Positions 45,766 to 56,164 of a stretch of 64,000 nucleotides of DNA are shown here, in pieces (position 1 is the first letter of the stretch; each line of letters starts with the position of its first letter). The stretch is taken from the NCBI GenBank assembly GCA_026770575.1, contig MU657241.1, positions 136,957 through 200,956 on the forward strand, in the 5' to 3' direction. This stretch comes from Pelagophyceae sp. CCMP2097 (taxonomy: Eukaryota > Sar > Pelagophyceae). The notes beneath the pieces are model-generated. The model was given only the letters and a program-made list of their open reading frames with translations, was not told where the DNA came from and ran no database searches. Made by a program: the position numbers and the translations under genes.

Positions 45766-46382
45766 ATGGTGCGTGGCCCCAATCATGGCGGCCTCTTGAA
45801 GCCGTGCGTAGGACTACAAGGGGCAGCAGCTGGCTGAGATGTTGTACATGACGATCATCGTCATCATCGGCTGCATGGCGTGGGTGTATGGTTATCTGAC
45901 GCAGCGCGTTTCCAGCGTCTATATCGCAGGCATGGGCGTTGCGAGGCTGGATGCCACGAGGCTGGGTGTCACTTGGGAGCCTCGGCCGACGGCTAATCAG
46001 CCGACGGCTCTGCTCGTGAGGCATGAGGGTTTGAGTTTATCCTCGCAGGTCGTTCAAGTTGACCTTTTACGGCTGGGCGTTCGGCCTCGTCTTCTGCATG
46101 ATCCTCTGCGTCCCGGACTGGCCCATCTTCAACCGCAACCCCGTGAACTGGCTCAAGGAGATCCCGGTCGACGGTGCGTGCCGTGAGGCGGAGCGCAAAG
46201 GCGCTCGCGCTCACGGGGCGACCATAGGCTCCAAATCGAAAAAGGCCTCTGAGAAGAAGGTCGCCGAGGCGTCTTCGGAAAAGGCGGAGAAGAAGGCGGA
46301 GAAGAAGGCGGAGAAGGCCGTCGAGGCGGACGAGGTCGAGGCTGCGGACAAAAAGAAGAAAAAGGCGTCAAAAAAACGGTGA
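45766..46382 (+). CDS. SPCS1: signal peptidase complex subunit 1 (SPC12)
   Basis: Four coding exons close in frame to 124 residues: 45766-45768 (only the ATG), 45812-45903, 46049-46173 and 46228-46382. SPCS1 is a small two-helix ER membrane subunit of the signal peptidase complex. Motifs are DYKGQQLAEMLY, helix 1 IIVIIGCMAWVYGYLTQ, helix 2 FYGWAFGLVFCMILCV, and PDWPIFNRNPVNWL. The tail is unusually long and rich in Lys/Glu/Ala (KAEKKAEKKAEKAVEADE...), ending KKASKKR. The first intron directly follows the initiator codon. The intron 45904-46048 fits the family only with a GC donor (gcgcgt). The 54-bp intron 46174-46227 could be retained without a frameshift. Confidence 0.85.
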
Positions 46383-46545
46383 TCAAACGGGCAACAAGGC
46401 TCGCAGTTGTCTCTTCTAAGCCAGCCCCTCGATGCCGTTAGCGCTCTTCGGGGTGCTCCCGATTTGCGACCTTGCACATGGACCCTTCTCCAGACCACTC
46501 AATTCTTGCGCCTGTTCGGGATCTGCGATCCGCGGCCGCAGCGCG

Positions 46546-47773
46546 ATGCAACGCCTCGTCTCCCGCTCCGCGCGCACCGCCGCGCCGCTGCGCGTTCAGC
46601 GCGCGCTGTCGTACTACGTGCCCCGCGGCGGCCACCCTGCACAGACGGAGCTCTGCACGGGCCGAGCGGTCTTCACAGAGGCGTGAGCACGCCGATCCGT
46701 ACGCTCGAGAGCATGCCGACCTTATGCCTATAGAGCGCGCCGATCCGGTTGCGACGCTCTCGAGGACGCTCGAAGTGATCGAAGTGGTCGCCTCGCCGAC
46801 GCCGACGCTGAATGCAGGTACGCCGTGCTCCCAAAAGGAGTCATGCGCGACATCGTCACCTCGCTCCTCCCAAACTTCCAAAAGGCCAGAGCCTGGATCA
46901 TCGCGCGGCCCATGTCCGGGTGCGTCGATGCGCGAGGGCGACAATCGAGTGGCCTCGCGTGTGTCACGCATCTGTGCAGCTTCATAGAGACCTTCTCGCA
47001 GTACATCGTCGAGGTCTCCCCCGGCGGCGGCACGAATGCCGACGGCGCAGAGGTCCGTCTTGAAAGAGCGGGGACCGCCAAGACGCGCGGGCGCAGGTCG
47101 ACGCGGGCGTCGAGGCCGTGCTCTTCGTCGTCGGCGGGGACTTAAAGATAAGCATCGCCGGCCGCAAATACACGCTCCAGCCGGGCGGCTACGCCTACGT
47201 GCCGCCGGGCGTGCCCTGGACCTGCTCGAACAAGACGGACAGGCCGTCGACGTTCCATTGGATCCGGAAACGCTACGAGGCCGCGCCCGGCATCTCGCCG
47301 CCGGCCCATTTCGTCACGTCGGACGCCGAGACGCCGGGCAACGACATGCCCGGGACGGACGGCGCCTGGAGCACCAAACGATTCGCGGACCCGGACGTGC
47401 GTGCTTTTTGCGACCGTTTCGCGGCCGAGAAACGGTTGTAGGACCTGGCGCACGACATGCACGTCAACATCGTGACGTTCAAGCCCGGCGCCTCGATTCC
47501 GTTCCTGGAGACTCATGTGATGGAGCATGGCTTGTACGTTCTCGAAGGCAAGGTGCGTCTACGCCACGGTTGCGCCCCCAGACCCCGCTTCTCGAGGCGG
47601 TCTACGGCCTGAACAAGGACTGGGTCGAGGTCGAGGCGGGCGACTTCATGGTGTTGCGCGCGTTTTGCCCGCAGGCGTGCTACGCCGGCGGGCCCTCGAG
47701 TTTCCGTTATTTGCTCTACAAAGATGTCAACCGACACGCCATGCTCCCGCACGGCAAACGCGCGCCCATCTGA
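46546..47773 (+). CDS. (S)-ureidoglycine aminohydrolase (bicupin)
   Basis: Six exons close in frame to 299 residues: 46546-46682, 46818-46919, 46980-47052, 47097-47396, 47442-47552, 47597-47773. The enzyme converts (S)-ureidoglycine to (S)-ureidoglycolate and ammonia in purine/allantoin breakdown (bacterial AllE/YlbA, plant UGLYAH). Visible features are RAVFTEAYAVLPKGVMRDIV, SQYIVEVSPGGGTNAD, the N-terminal cupin (VLFVVGGDLKI, GGYAYVPPGVPW), and the C-terminal cupin with metal ligands in FLETHVMEHG (Glu, His, His) and a later Gln in CPQACYA. The ending YLLYKDVNRHAML is also typical. The N-terminus (MQRLVSRSARTAAPLRVQRA) is Arg-rich and lacks acidic residues, resembling a mitochondrial presequence. 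It lets the cell recycle purine nitrogen. Confidence 0.9.
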
Positions 47774-48004
47774 GGAGATCGTAATCATACGTTTTGTACG
47801 CCGGGCCTCGCGGGCTTGGAGCGGCGGGCCTGGGGCGTGCCCGGCGGCGTGGCGGAGACACACAGTTTACGAATGATTACACGGGCGCGGCGGGCGGCGG
47901 TGCGGCGCCGTGGCCGCGGCGTCGACGCGGAGGCGTTGCTTCTGCGTCGGCTTGAAGAAGAGCGTCGCGGAGCCGTCGACGAGCGTCGCCTTTGCCGGCG
48001 CCGG

Positions 48005-48154
48005 TCAGTAGCCCTTGCTCCACCCACTCTTTGTGAACTTGCGCTTGAATGCGACCCAGACCAAGGGCGCGACGACGCCGCAGGCCATGAGGGCCATGCC
48101 GATTGAGTAACCGACGCTAAAGTAGCGCACTTGCAGGATCTCCGCGTCCGCCAT
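48005..48154 (-). CDS. single-pass membrane microprotein (49 aa)
   Basis: An ATG frame of 50 codons ends TGA at 48005-48007. It begins MADAEILQVRYFSVGYSIG, has one hydrophobic helix (roughly GMALMACGVVAPLVWVAF), and ends with a basic juxtamembrane KRKF and SGWSKGY. The composition and clean start and stop suggest a real small membrane protein, perhaps a minor subunit of a respiratory or other membrane complex. I do not recognise the family. It lies tail-to-tail with the ureidoglycine aminohydrolase gene (231-bp gap). Confidence 0.55.
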   Translation of the reverse strand: MADAEILQVRYFSVGYSIGMALMACGVVAPLVWVAFKRKFTKSGWSKGY

Positions 48155-48790
48155 CGTCCGCCGTCCGGATCCGCGGGCAGCGCGAGTGCGCGTGCGAGCG
48201 GACGGCCGCGGGGGCGAGCGAGGCGCGGGCGACGCCGCTTGCCTCGAGCGGGGGGGTAGGCCTTTTGCCCTCGCGAGCTCGACACTTGAAAGTCTGGTGT
48301 CGCTAAATGGAGTTTAGCGAAAGACGCACCTGCGTCCTGCGTCATGGCTCGAGACGCCCCAGGGGGCAGAGTTTTGGGTTTCCTGAACAACGGGGTCTTA
48401 TTGTCCTCGGCTGACTCATTTTTTGTGAGAGCAGCGACGCGACGCAGCGATGACTCCTTTCAACGACTTGCAACGTAGGTCGGTTCTTCGCCTCTATGAC
48501 GGTGAAGGTGGTACGAGTTGCAATTGCAAGCGGTTCAAAAATGTTCGATGAAGATCCTTCACAAGGGTCTTCGCAACGATTCGACGGGCCCTGCCTCTCT
48601 CCGGGATATTAAATCAAACCCTCACGCCTCACGCCCTCTGGGCCAGCCCCACCCAGGCTTGATCTTCAGCACTAGTCGATACAGCTCCGTTCTCGTGCCG
48701 TTCGCCTTTCGGCCAAGTGGAGTGGCACAGTGGTTCAAATTATACTTCGCATCGACGAGTTCGGGACGGTATCATTCCGACGAGTGGGGT
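48155..48790. other. gene-free region upstream of microprotein, downstream of Scc2
   Basis: 636 bp with no supported gene. It contains a small hairpin, tcgctaaa-tggag-tttagcga (48300-48320), built from the TTTAGCGA motif seen elsewhere in the intergenic DNA, and a ttgcaattgcaa palindrome near 48520. The proximal part is presumably the microprotein promoter. Confidence 0.4.
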
Positions 48791-51700
48791 TCAGAGCTTG
48801 CGCTTCTTGGCGGACTTTGGCTTCTTTGCGGGCACAAACTCTTCGTCGTCTAGCGCGGTGGACTCGTCTTCCGAGGGCAGGAGCGTGGGGTCGCCGGTGT
48901 AGATGACGCGGGGCTTGACGCGCGACGTCGAGCGCGACGTCTTCTTCGCCGACACTTTGGAAGTCGTCGTCTTCGTCGGCGTCTTGGAAGGCGTCTTTGG
49001 GCTCTTGCGCGGCGTGGCCTTGCGGGGCGATTTGCCCGCGGTGACGTCAAAGTCGGCCGCGTCGTCCGCCGCGAGAAGCGACTCAAAGTGCTGGAACGCG
49101 GCGAAGCGATCTTCGTGCGCGGCGTCCGACTCGCCGCAGAGGTCGTTTGGTGGGTCCGCGAGGCGCAAAGCGCCGAACGCGGGCGCGTCCACCGTGAGAG
49201 CGCGGTCCGGGCCCTTGGACTCCTTGGCCGCTTCAGAGGGCGAGTACGCCCTGCACCGCGCGTCCGTGAGGCGGTACCACGACTTCAAGTGCTTCTTCAA
49301 CGTCAGCGCCGAAGATAGCGCGTGCGCGGAGACGACGTCCGAACGCGCCTTTGCAGCGTCGCCCGGCACAGCGTCGGGGACGACGTCTTCGTCGCCCTCG
49401 AACCGCAGCTTGAGCCTGTCGAAGATCGTCGTGGCGTCGAGGTTGGCGAGTCTGGAGACGAGCGAGACGACGAAGAGTGGCTCGTCCTGCGCCGAGAAAG
49501 GCAGCGCCGCCACCAACTTGAGCACGAGCTGCGCCGTCTCGAGCCACATAGCGTCGTCTATTTCGTCGAGTTTGGCGCCCACTAAAGCCGCCGGCGACGC
49601 CGCGGAGATGACGTGCTTCAGCTTTGGGCGCTTGTGGCACACCTCTACCAAAGCCCGGAGCGCGGCGTGGCGCGCCGCCTTGTGCGGGCGCACGGCCGCG
49701 GCGTAGACGTCCCCGATGGCCGCGGAGACGTCTTCCACGGCGCACGCCTCTTCCGCGCCGCGGCGTTTTTCGGCGACGCGCCGCGCGGCGAGGAGCGCGA
49801 CGCCGGCGACGAACGAAGATCGGACGTAGTCCCCGTGCCGCGCGAGCTCCAGCGTCACGAGGCGCGCCGCCTCGCCGCGCACTGCAATTGAAGCGTCGCC
49901 GTGCGCCGCGACGAGGACCGGCAGGATTTCGCGAGGGTTCGCCAGCCCGTGCCGCAGCACGGCCCCGAGCACGACCACCGTGGCGCGCCGCGCTAAAGCA
50001 GAGCCCTCGAAGCAAGAAGCGACGAAGCGCGGGACGTGCGCCTGCGTGGCCGCCGACAGCGCCGACGTGGCGTCGTCCTCGACGTGTGCCGCGGCCTCGA
50101 CGCCTTCGCGCCGCAGCACCTCGTCTTTCGAATCGTCGGCCGCCGACTCCAGGCCTTTCTCCGCCGCGGCGTCCAGGGCGTCCGTCCACGCGAGCAGCGC
50201 CGCCGCGCGGACGCCACCGTCGGCGTGCGCGAGCATGCGTTCCACGGTCCCGTCTCTTTGCGCGCGCGGCAAAATCCGCGCCGCCGACCCAAACAAAGAG
50301 CACAGCGCGACGGCGCAGTGCTTCTCCGTCGTGGAATCGCCGCAGTGCTCGAAGCGGGACTTCAAGGCCGCGTAGAGCGCCGCGGCGCCGGCGTGCGAGT
50401 TCCCGTCGGCATCGGAGCCGCCGAGGCACTGCGCATCACCCAAGCCGCCCAAGCAGGCGAGGCCCGCAGCGTCGTGGCGGCAGAGGAGGCCGAGGACGAC
50501 AGCGCATCGAGCGCCGGCGGACGCCTGGGCGGCGGTCAGGCTCGACCCGGCGGCGTTGACGCGGCGCAAAGTCCCGTGGTGTGTCTCGTAGAGCTTGCGT
50601 AGAGCGGCGCGCGCGACGTCGGCGCCGCGGTCCGCAAACGCGGCGAGGCACTTGAGAGCCGCCTCGATGACCTTGGACCCGAAGCGGTTCACCACCAGTA
50701 AAAGCCCCGGCACGGCGTCTTTGGCGGCGGCGTGCGCGTCCTTCGGCTGCAGCGCCATTTGCGCGTGGCGCACGACGTCGGCCACGGCGCAGCAGACGGC
50801 GGCCTCGTCGACGGCGCTGGCGAGGCCGTTGTCCCCGCGGAGGTAAGGCGCCAACGCAGAAAGCTGCGGGGCCACGCAGGCCGGCGACGCTTCCGCCAAA
50901 GCGCGCAGGCCGCGGCATGCGGCGACGACGTCGCCCGCTAAAGCGCCGCCGAGGGTCCGCGCGCCGGATTCGGCGGACCGGACCTCGTCGAGTTCGATGA
51001 GGTGCTCCACGAGCGCCGCGGCGTGTAGAGCAGCCTGCACGGCGGCGGTGGACTGCAGCGCAGAGTGCTTGGCGCGCTTCGCCGACGACGCCGCCTCGTC
51101 GTCCGCCGTCGAATCGCGCAAAGCGTGGCGTAAGACTTTGGCGACCCACAAAGCGCCTCGGTCTGAACTCGCCACCGCCACCAGCTGCCGCGTAGAGGCG
51201 CAGAGGCCCCGCGCCTTTCGCTTTTTCGGCACCTCGTCGTCCTCCTCCTCCTCGACGTGGGCAGCGACGCTTCCCGAAGCGAGCCAATTCTCGCGAATTG
51301 TGTCTCTCACTAAGTCCTTAATCGTCGCCTCTTCGTTCGGGTGCGAGGCGCGCTGAACAAGTCGAGCGAGCGTCGCGGAATGATAAAACTCGAGCGACGC
51401 CGTCTGCAGACTTTTTTGTAAAATTCTCACCACGCTCTTCCTGACTGACACGCCAGTGTCGCCGAGGCGCTCCAGAAGAGCCGGATGATACCGCGCGTAA
51501 GCGTCCGGCGAGACCCCTCCGGAAGGCAGCGCCATCTGGTTGCCGATGCAGTCCACGGCCGCCTAGCCCAAACGGGTCGAGACTCAGGAAATGAGAGTCT
51601 TCTCCAAAGATTTTCCAAACGAGTGCCGCACCTGGCGCACGGAGATGGCCTCGTCGTGGAGTCTGGAGACGAGGGCGGCCTGGACTGCTGGCCGCGCGGC

Positions 51701-54119
51701 GACGAGTGAGGCGTCTGCGGCGAGGACTGCGTCCACCGCTTTCACGCATCGCGCCCGCACAGTCGCCGACTCGTGCCCGAGCGGCGCGGCGAGGTGCGCC
51801 ACCAGAGCCTCCGGGTACACTGCTAAAAGCGGCGTCGCTGCAACGACGCGGCGGCAGACGGCTGCGCACTCTGCGGGCCCGAGGATCGCGTCCCAATCCG
51901 CACCCTTCAAGCGCCAATTCGCCCCGGATTCGTCGCCCACCGACGCGCTCCACCACTGGCCTTCAAAGTGGCGCCGCAGCTCTTCGTTTTGGGCGCCTTG
52001 CATGTTTGAGAGCGCGACGGCGACGTGGTACTTTCTAGCGGGTTCCATCCAAGGCTCCGCCACCGCGCGGTCCGAGACCGTGTTCAGCACGAGCTGCAGC
52101 AAACCCGCCACGTCGGCGCCGCTCGCCTCGTCGCGCTGCTCGTCTTCGTCTCGCGTGGACTTTCGGAGCTTCAAAAGAGGCGAGCACATGTGCGCCACAG
52201 CGTCGATCGCAAAGAGCACAAACGAATTCGCGTCCTGCCCGACCTGCTCGCGCTTCTCCCGCAGCCTAGTCGAATAAGCGTCGTCTCCGCATACGACGAC
52301 CAAAAGAAAACGCACTCGCGCGTGAGCATGTCGCCGAGGGCCTTGGTCACCGTCTGCGCCGCGGGCCAGCCTGGCAGCGCGAGTAGGGCTGCGGCGTCGT
52401 CGACGAGGAGCACGAGCTGCGCGCGCCAGTCCGCGAGCAGCGGGCCCGACTTGCCGCAACGCAGCACGAGGCCGCCGCACACCGCCGCCGCCGTCCGCTC
52501 CGCCGCGCCCAGCAAGTCAGAGGCGCGGCCGCCCACGTCGTATGCCGCCTTGTCTTCGTCTTCATCGTCGTCACCTTGGTCATCGTCGTCGTCCGCCTCG
52601 CGCGTCTCCTGGACGAGGAGAACCGCGAGCGCGGAGGAGAGTCGGACGTGCTGCAGCGCCCCGTCGGCCGCCGCCTTGCCGCCCGCCGCGTGCTGCTCGA
52701 CGCGGAACGTGCGCAGCTGCTTCTTGTGCCGCGGCGCGATCATGAGGGCGAAGAGGTCCTGTGTATCGACGCCGCGATCAAACGATGCCCTCTGACTCAA
52801 ACGATGCACTCTGACTCAAACGAAGAAACTCACGTCCAAAATCTCGGCGCGGTGGTGGTCACGGGCGTCGTCGGCGGTGACGCCGCGGCGGTTGAAGAGC
52901 GCCGCCGTCAAGCCGAGGGCGGCGTGCTGCAGCGACGCGAGCGCGGCGGTGGGCCCCGCGGCGGCTGCGGCCGCGTCCACGGCCAGCACCGCCGCCGCCG
53001 CCGCGCGCAGGCGGCCCAGCAGAGCGTCCTCGAGGCGCGGCCCGCGCGCCAAAGCGTTGCGCGAAAGGAGGAGCGCCTCGTCGAGGCGCTGCACGCAGCG
53101 GGCCTGGCCCGACTCGAAGAGCTTTTTGCGGTCCTTGCGCTCTGTGCAGGAGACCAATCACTGCGTCGCAGACCGCAAACACAGCGACCCAAGGGAGACC
53201 CGTGCGGACCTCCCCCGAGGCGCGAGCGTCTCCTCGGCGCATCGCGCGAGGAAGGGGCCTCGGTAAAAAGGGCGCACCCGCGTCCTTGTTCTCGAGGAGC
53301 GGCGAAATGACCTTCGTCGCCGCGTGCTTCACAAAGTCGACGCAGGCCTGGAGGCGCTCGGCCGAGGCGAGGTGGCGCAGGCCCGCATCCTACGTGCGAG
53401 CGTGCCGCAACGACGAAACCGACTAAAGACCAACTCTCGCGCGGCGCCCGCGCCCGCGCCTTCCTTTTTTTGTGGCGAGTCGTCGACTCACCGTCGCCGT
53501 GGCGATGCGGAGCGACAGCGCGCAGGCCTCGAAAGCGCAGGCCAGGTCCTACCATAGGATTCCCCTTCAAGTTTCCGTCGAAGCATCGCCGCGCGACGTT
53601 TCGTCACGACGACTTCCGTAAAAGCTTCTGCAGCAGCCTCCCTCCCGCCCCCGCGGCAAACGGACCTGGGCGTCGTCGTCGCTGTCGCCCCAGGCCTCGA
53701 TGGAAGCGCCGCGTTTGACGTGCGCGTCCGCGACGGCCAGCGCGCGCAGGATCGACGCCTCGGCGCAGACACCGGCGCCCTCGTCCGTCGAGACCTACGC
53801 AAAGGGCGTCCGCCGCAGCGATCATCGAGCAAACGGCGAGAAAGGGCGACTTGAAACGGGCGAAGCGGGCGTCTGGCAGAGACGCGGCGGTTGCGCACGG
53901 CGATCTCGATGCCGCGATGCAGCCGCGCGCTGTGCGGGGCGTCGACGTCAGTCCAGGACGGTTCCCGCCTCCCGCGACGCCACGGGACTGCAACAGAGGA
54001 TCGACGCACAGTTCGTCGAGCGTCGCCGCCGGCGGATCGCGCGCCTCCCAGCGCGAAACGAGCTCGTCGACGTACTTGCTCGCGAACTGCTGCGCGCCCG
54101 CGCTCGCGGCGGGGGGCAT
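48791..54119 (-). CDS. NIPBL: cohesin loader Scc2 / Nipped-B (NIPBL)
   Basis: Nine exons close in frame to 1,543 residues: 54119-53989, 53929-53884, 53794-53666, 53548-53492, 53389-53278, 53141-52834, 52758-52316, 52265-51632, 51562-48791. Scc2 is a hook-shaped HEAT-repeat protein that loads cohesin on chromatin. Recognisable pieces are LACAFEACALSLRIATA, RHKKQLRTFRV, SFVLFAIDAVAHM, VRARCVKAVDAVLAADASLV, RLHDEAISVRQAAVDCIGNQM, YARYHPALLERLGDTGVSVR, FGSKVIEAALKCLAAFADRG and ARLVTLELARHG. The N-terminal region that binds Scc4/MAU2 is short here, and the first two junctions (before 53794) are the least certain. The C-terminus is a basic tail with SPRK/TPRK repeats and a final KPKSAKKRKL, probably nuclear and phosphorylated. 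Confidence 0.85.
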
Positions 54120-54902
54120 CGCCGACCTCGCCCGCGCAAACGGCCGCGCGCGAGAGAGGCTCTGCGAGCCTGAGAGTGACTTTCTCTGCGAAGAAGGAAC
54201 GGCGGAACGGCGGCCGTTCGGAGACGCTTTTTTTTTACCCACGCCGAGTGACTGTTTTGCCGCCGCGGTCCGACGCGCCGGCAGAGCGCGTCGAACGCCC
54301 CTGGTTGGACCGCCCCGACCGACGCGGTCGTCGATTGGAGAAGATTCGATTTAACCCTGCAGGATCGGATCCTTCTTGAGGCTTCTTCTTCTATCCTCGT
54401 CATCGATGTCAAGGCCCGCCTTCGAGGGGCCGTATGATCGGATCGGCTCACGGGACTCAGGACGACCCCCCAGGTGACTCCTGCCAGGCAAAATCCGCCT
54501 GGCCGGGATCGGCCATTACATTAGGCGGTCACTTTGAGTCATTGAGCATGATGAACTCGTGCTCCACCTACAGCAAAGGCATCCGCAAACCCTCTGCTGC
54601 AGCGACAGAGGGGCGCAACACGCACCGAACGCAACACTCGCGGTGCAGTCCCCTCCCGGCTCGACGGGCGCGGCCGGCGCGCCCTCGTCGGGCCGGGTGC
54701 CGCCGTCGCCGTCGAATCGGCACACGGCGGCGTCGGCACGTGCTTCGGCAGACGTCCCTTTCCCCGCACTGATTAGGACCCAATCAATTTCTTTTTGCGG
54801 TCGAAAAGTTCGAAAAGAGAGACACCGCCGCGCTGCGGCGCGCCGCGGCCTTCTGAGCTGGGCCTCCCTCCTGTCGCCGGGCCTTCGTCCTTTCGGTGCT
54901 CG
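54120..54902. promoter_or_regulatory. divergent region, Scc2 / 2OG oxygenase
   Basis: 783 bp between divergent genes. Several frames are open (for example 54516-55196 minus) but show only Arg/Pro/Cys-rich sequence without family motifs and run into the oxygenase gene, so no gene is called. Promoters of both neighbours are expected here. Confidence 0.4.
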
Positions 54903-55995
54903 ATGCGCTTCCTCGCCTGGGCCGTGGTCTCCGCGACCGCCGGCGTCTGCTGGTCCGAGGCGAAGAAGGTATGTGGGGACCACGGCGCTCTGGTGCAACG
55001 CATCGAGGCCCACGTCCACGCCAAACTCGGCGCCGTCACCTCGGCAGACGTCTACGACTACCCGTTTCCGCACCTCGTCGTCGAGGACTTCTTGCCGAAA
55101 GAGGCGTATGCGATCTTCACCGAGCAGGCCGTCCCCACGGAAGGCCGCGTCCACGTGCTGGAAAACGACCAAGGCGTGCCCTACAAGACGAGGCACCTCG
55201 GCCTCGAGGACTTGGCCTCGGACTCTTTTTGGGAGTCGGACGCTTCAAAACTTGCGCCCATCATCGAGGCCTTGGCTGGCACCGTCGTGGCGCCCCACCT
55301 CGGCCGCATCTTCCGCCGACAGTTCGAAAGGCGCTTCGGCGTCGACGACGCCGATTAAGTCGTCCGCTCTTTAGCAGTGCCGAGGGGCGCCGTGCAGTTC
55401 TCCCGGAGCGATTCTGAGGCATCGCTGGAGCCCCCCCACATCGACTACCCAGAACATCAATTCTTCACCGCACTGTTATACGGCCGCACCCCGGGCGACG
55501 CGAGGGTGGGCGGCGGCCTCCAGCTCTACCGGCATCTGGACCCGAGCCTCCGTCTCAAGTGGCCACCTCTTCAAGCTTTGGAACTGTCGAAAACCGTCGA
55601 TTACGAAAAAAACAGACTCGTCGTCTTGTTGAACACCGACGAGTCGGTGCACACGAGCGAGGCCTCGTGGAACTCTACGGCGCCGAGGCGCTTCATGCTC
55701 TTGCGAGTCGAGGCGTTTTGCGCGGTCCACTCCGCCCAGTGCCAAACCGCGTTCTCGCGAAGTTTAGACGGTGATCTACTAAACTACGAGTTTTCCGTCG
55801 ACGCCCATGCCGGCACGCTGACGGCCGAAACGCTCTGCGACGCCATCGACAAGGCGACGGGGCCGCCTTCGAACGATGTGGATGCCTGCCAAATCCTGCG
55901 CCAAAGGGTTCCCTTGCGCAGTCGACCTCTGCACAGAGACGTCGACGTGCGCACAACACGAGGCCGACGCCGGCTGCCTCCGAGCGACGCCGTGA
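54903..55995 (+). CDS. secretory 2OG-Fe(II) oxygenase with an in-frame stop or mini-intron
   Basis: ATG 54903 begins a signal peptide (MRFLAWAVVSATAGVCW). The frame continues through YDYPFPHLVVEDFLPKEAYA to RRQFERRFGVDDAD and a TAA at 55353-55355. The same frame then resumes: AVQFSRSDSEASLEPPHIDYPEHQFFTALLYG, GGGLQLYRHLD, KNRLVVLLNTDESVHTSEASW, RRFMLLRVEAF. The HxD of PHIDYP, the distal His of SVHTS and the following Arg fit the Fe(II)/2-oxoglutarate site of prolyl-hydroxylase-like enzymes, here probably lumenal (Golgi/ER). A GC-AG intron 55339-55374 (36 bp) would remove the stop. A true nonsense mutation or a sequence error are alternatives. The 3' end is uncertain: one frame gives a Cys-rich end at 55995, another runs on into the opposing gene. 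Confidence 0.6.
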
Positions 55996-56164
55996 GCCTT
56001 TCCTGGGTCGTCGTGCCAAATTGTATAATTATTCCTCGAACACCGTCTCCGACGCGGAAACGGACCTACGGACGCCCCTGCAAAGGACCGCCCCGACCGA
56101 CACGCTTTCGAGTGCGAACGCGGTTCGATGTTAAATTAGCGTACACAGGGCGGCTTGACGTCGT

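Noticed and set aside
46174..46227. Treating the last SPCS1 intron as coding
   Set aside because: The 54-bp segment is in frame and stop-free, but its gtgcgt...atag borders match the local intron style, so it was modelled as an intron.
54516..55196. 226-codon minus frame overlapping the 2OG oxygenase start
   Set aside because: The overlapping plus frame has a signal peptide and oxygenase motifs; the minus frame is Arg/Pro/Cys-rich without conserved features.
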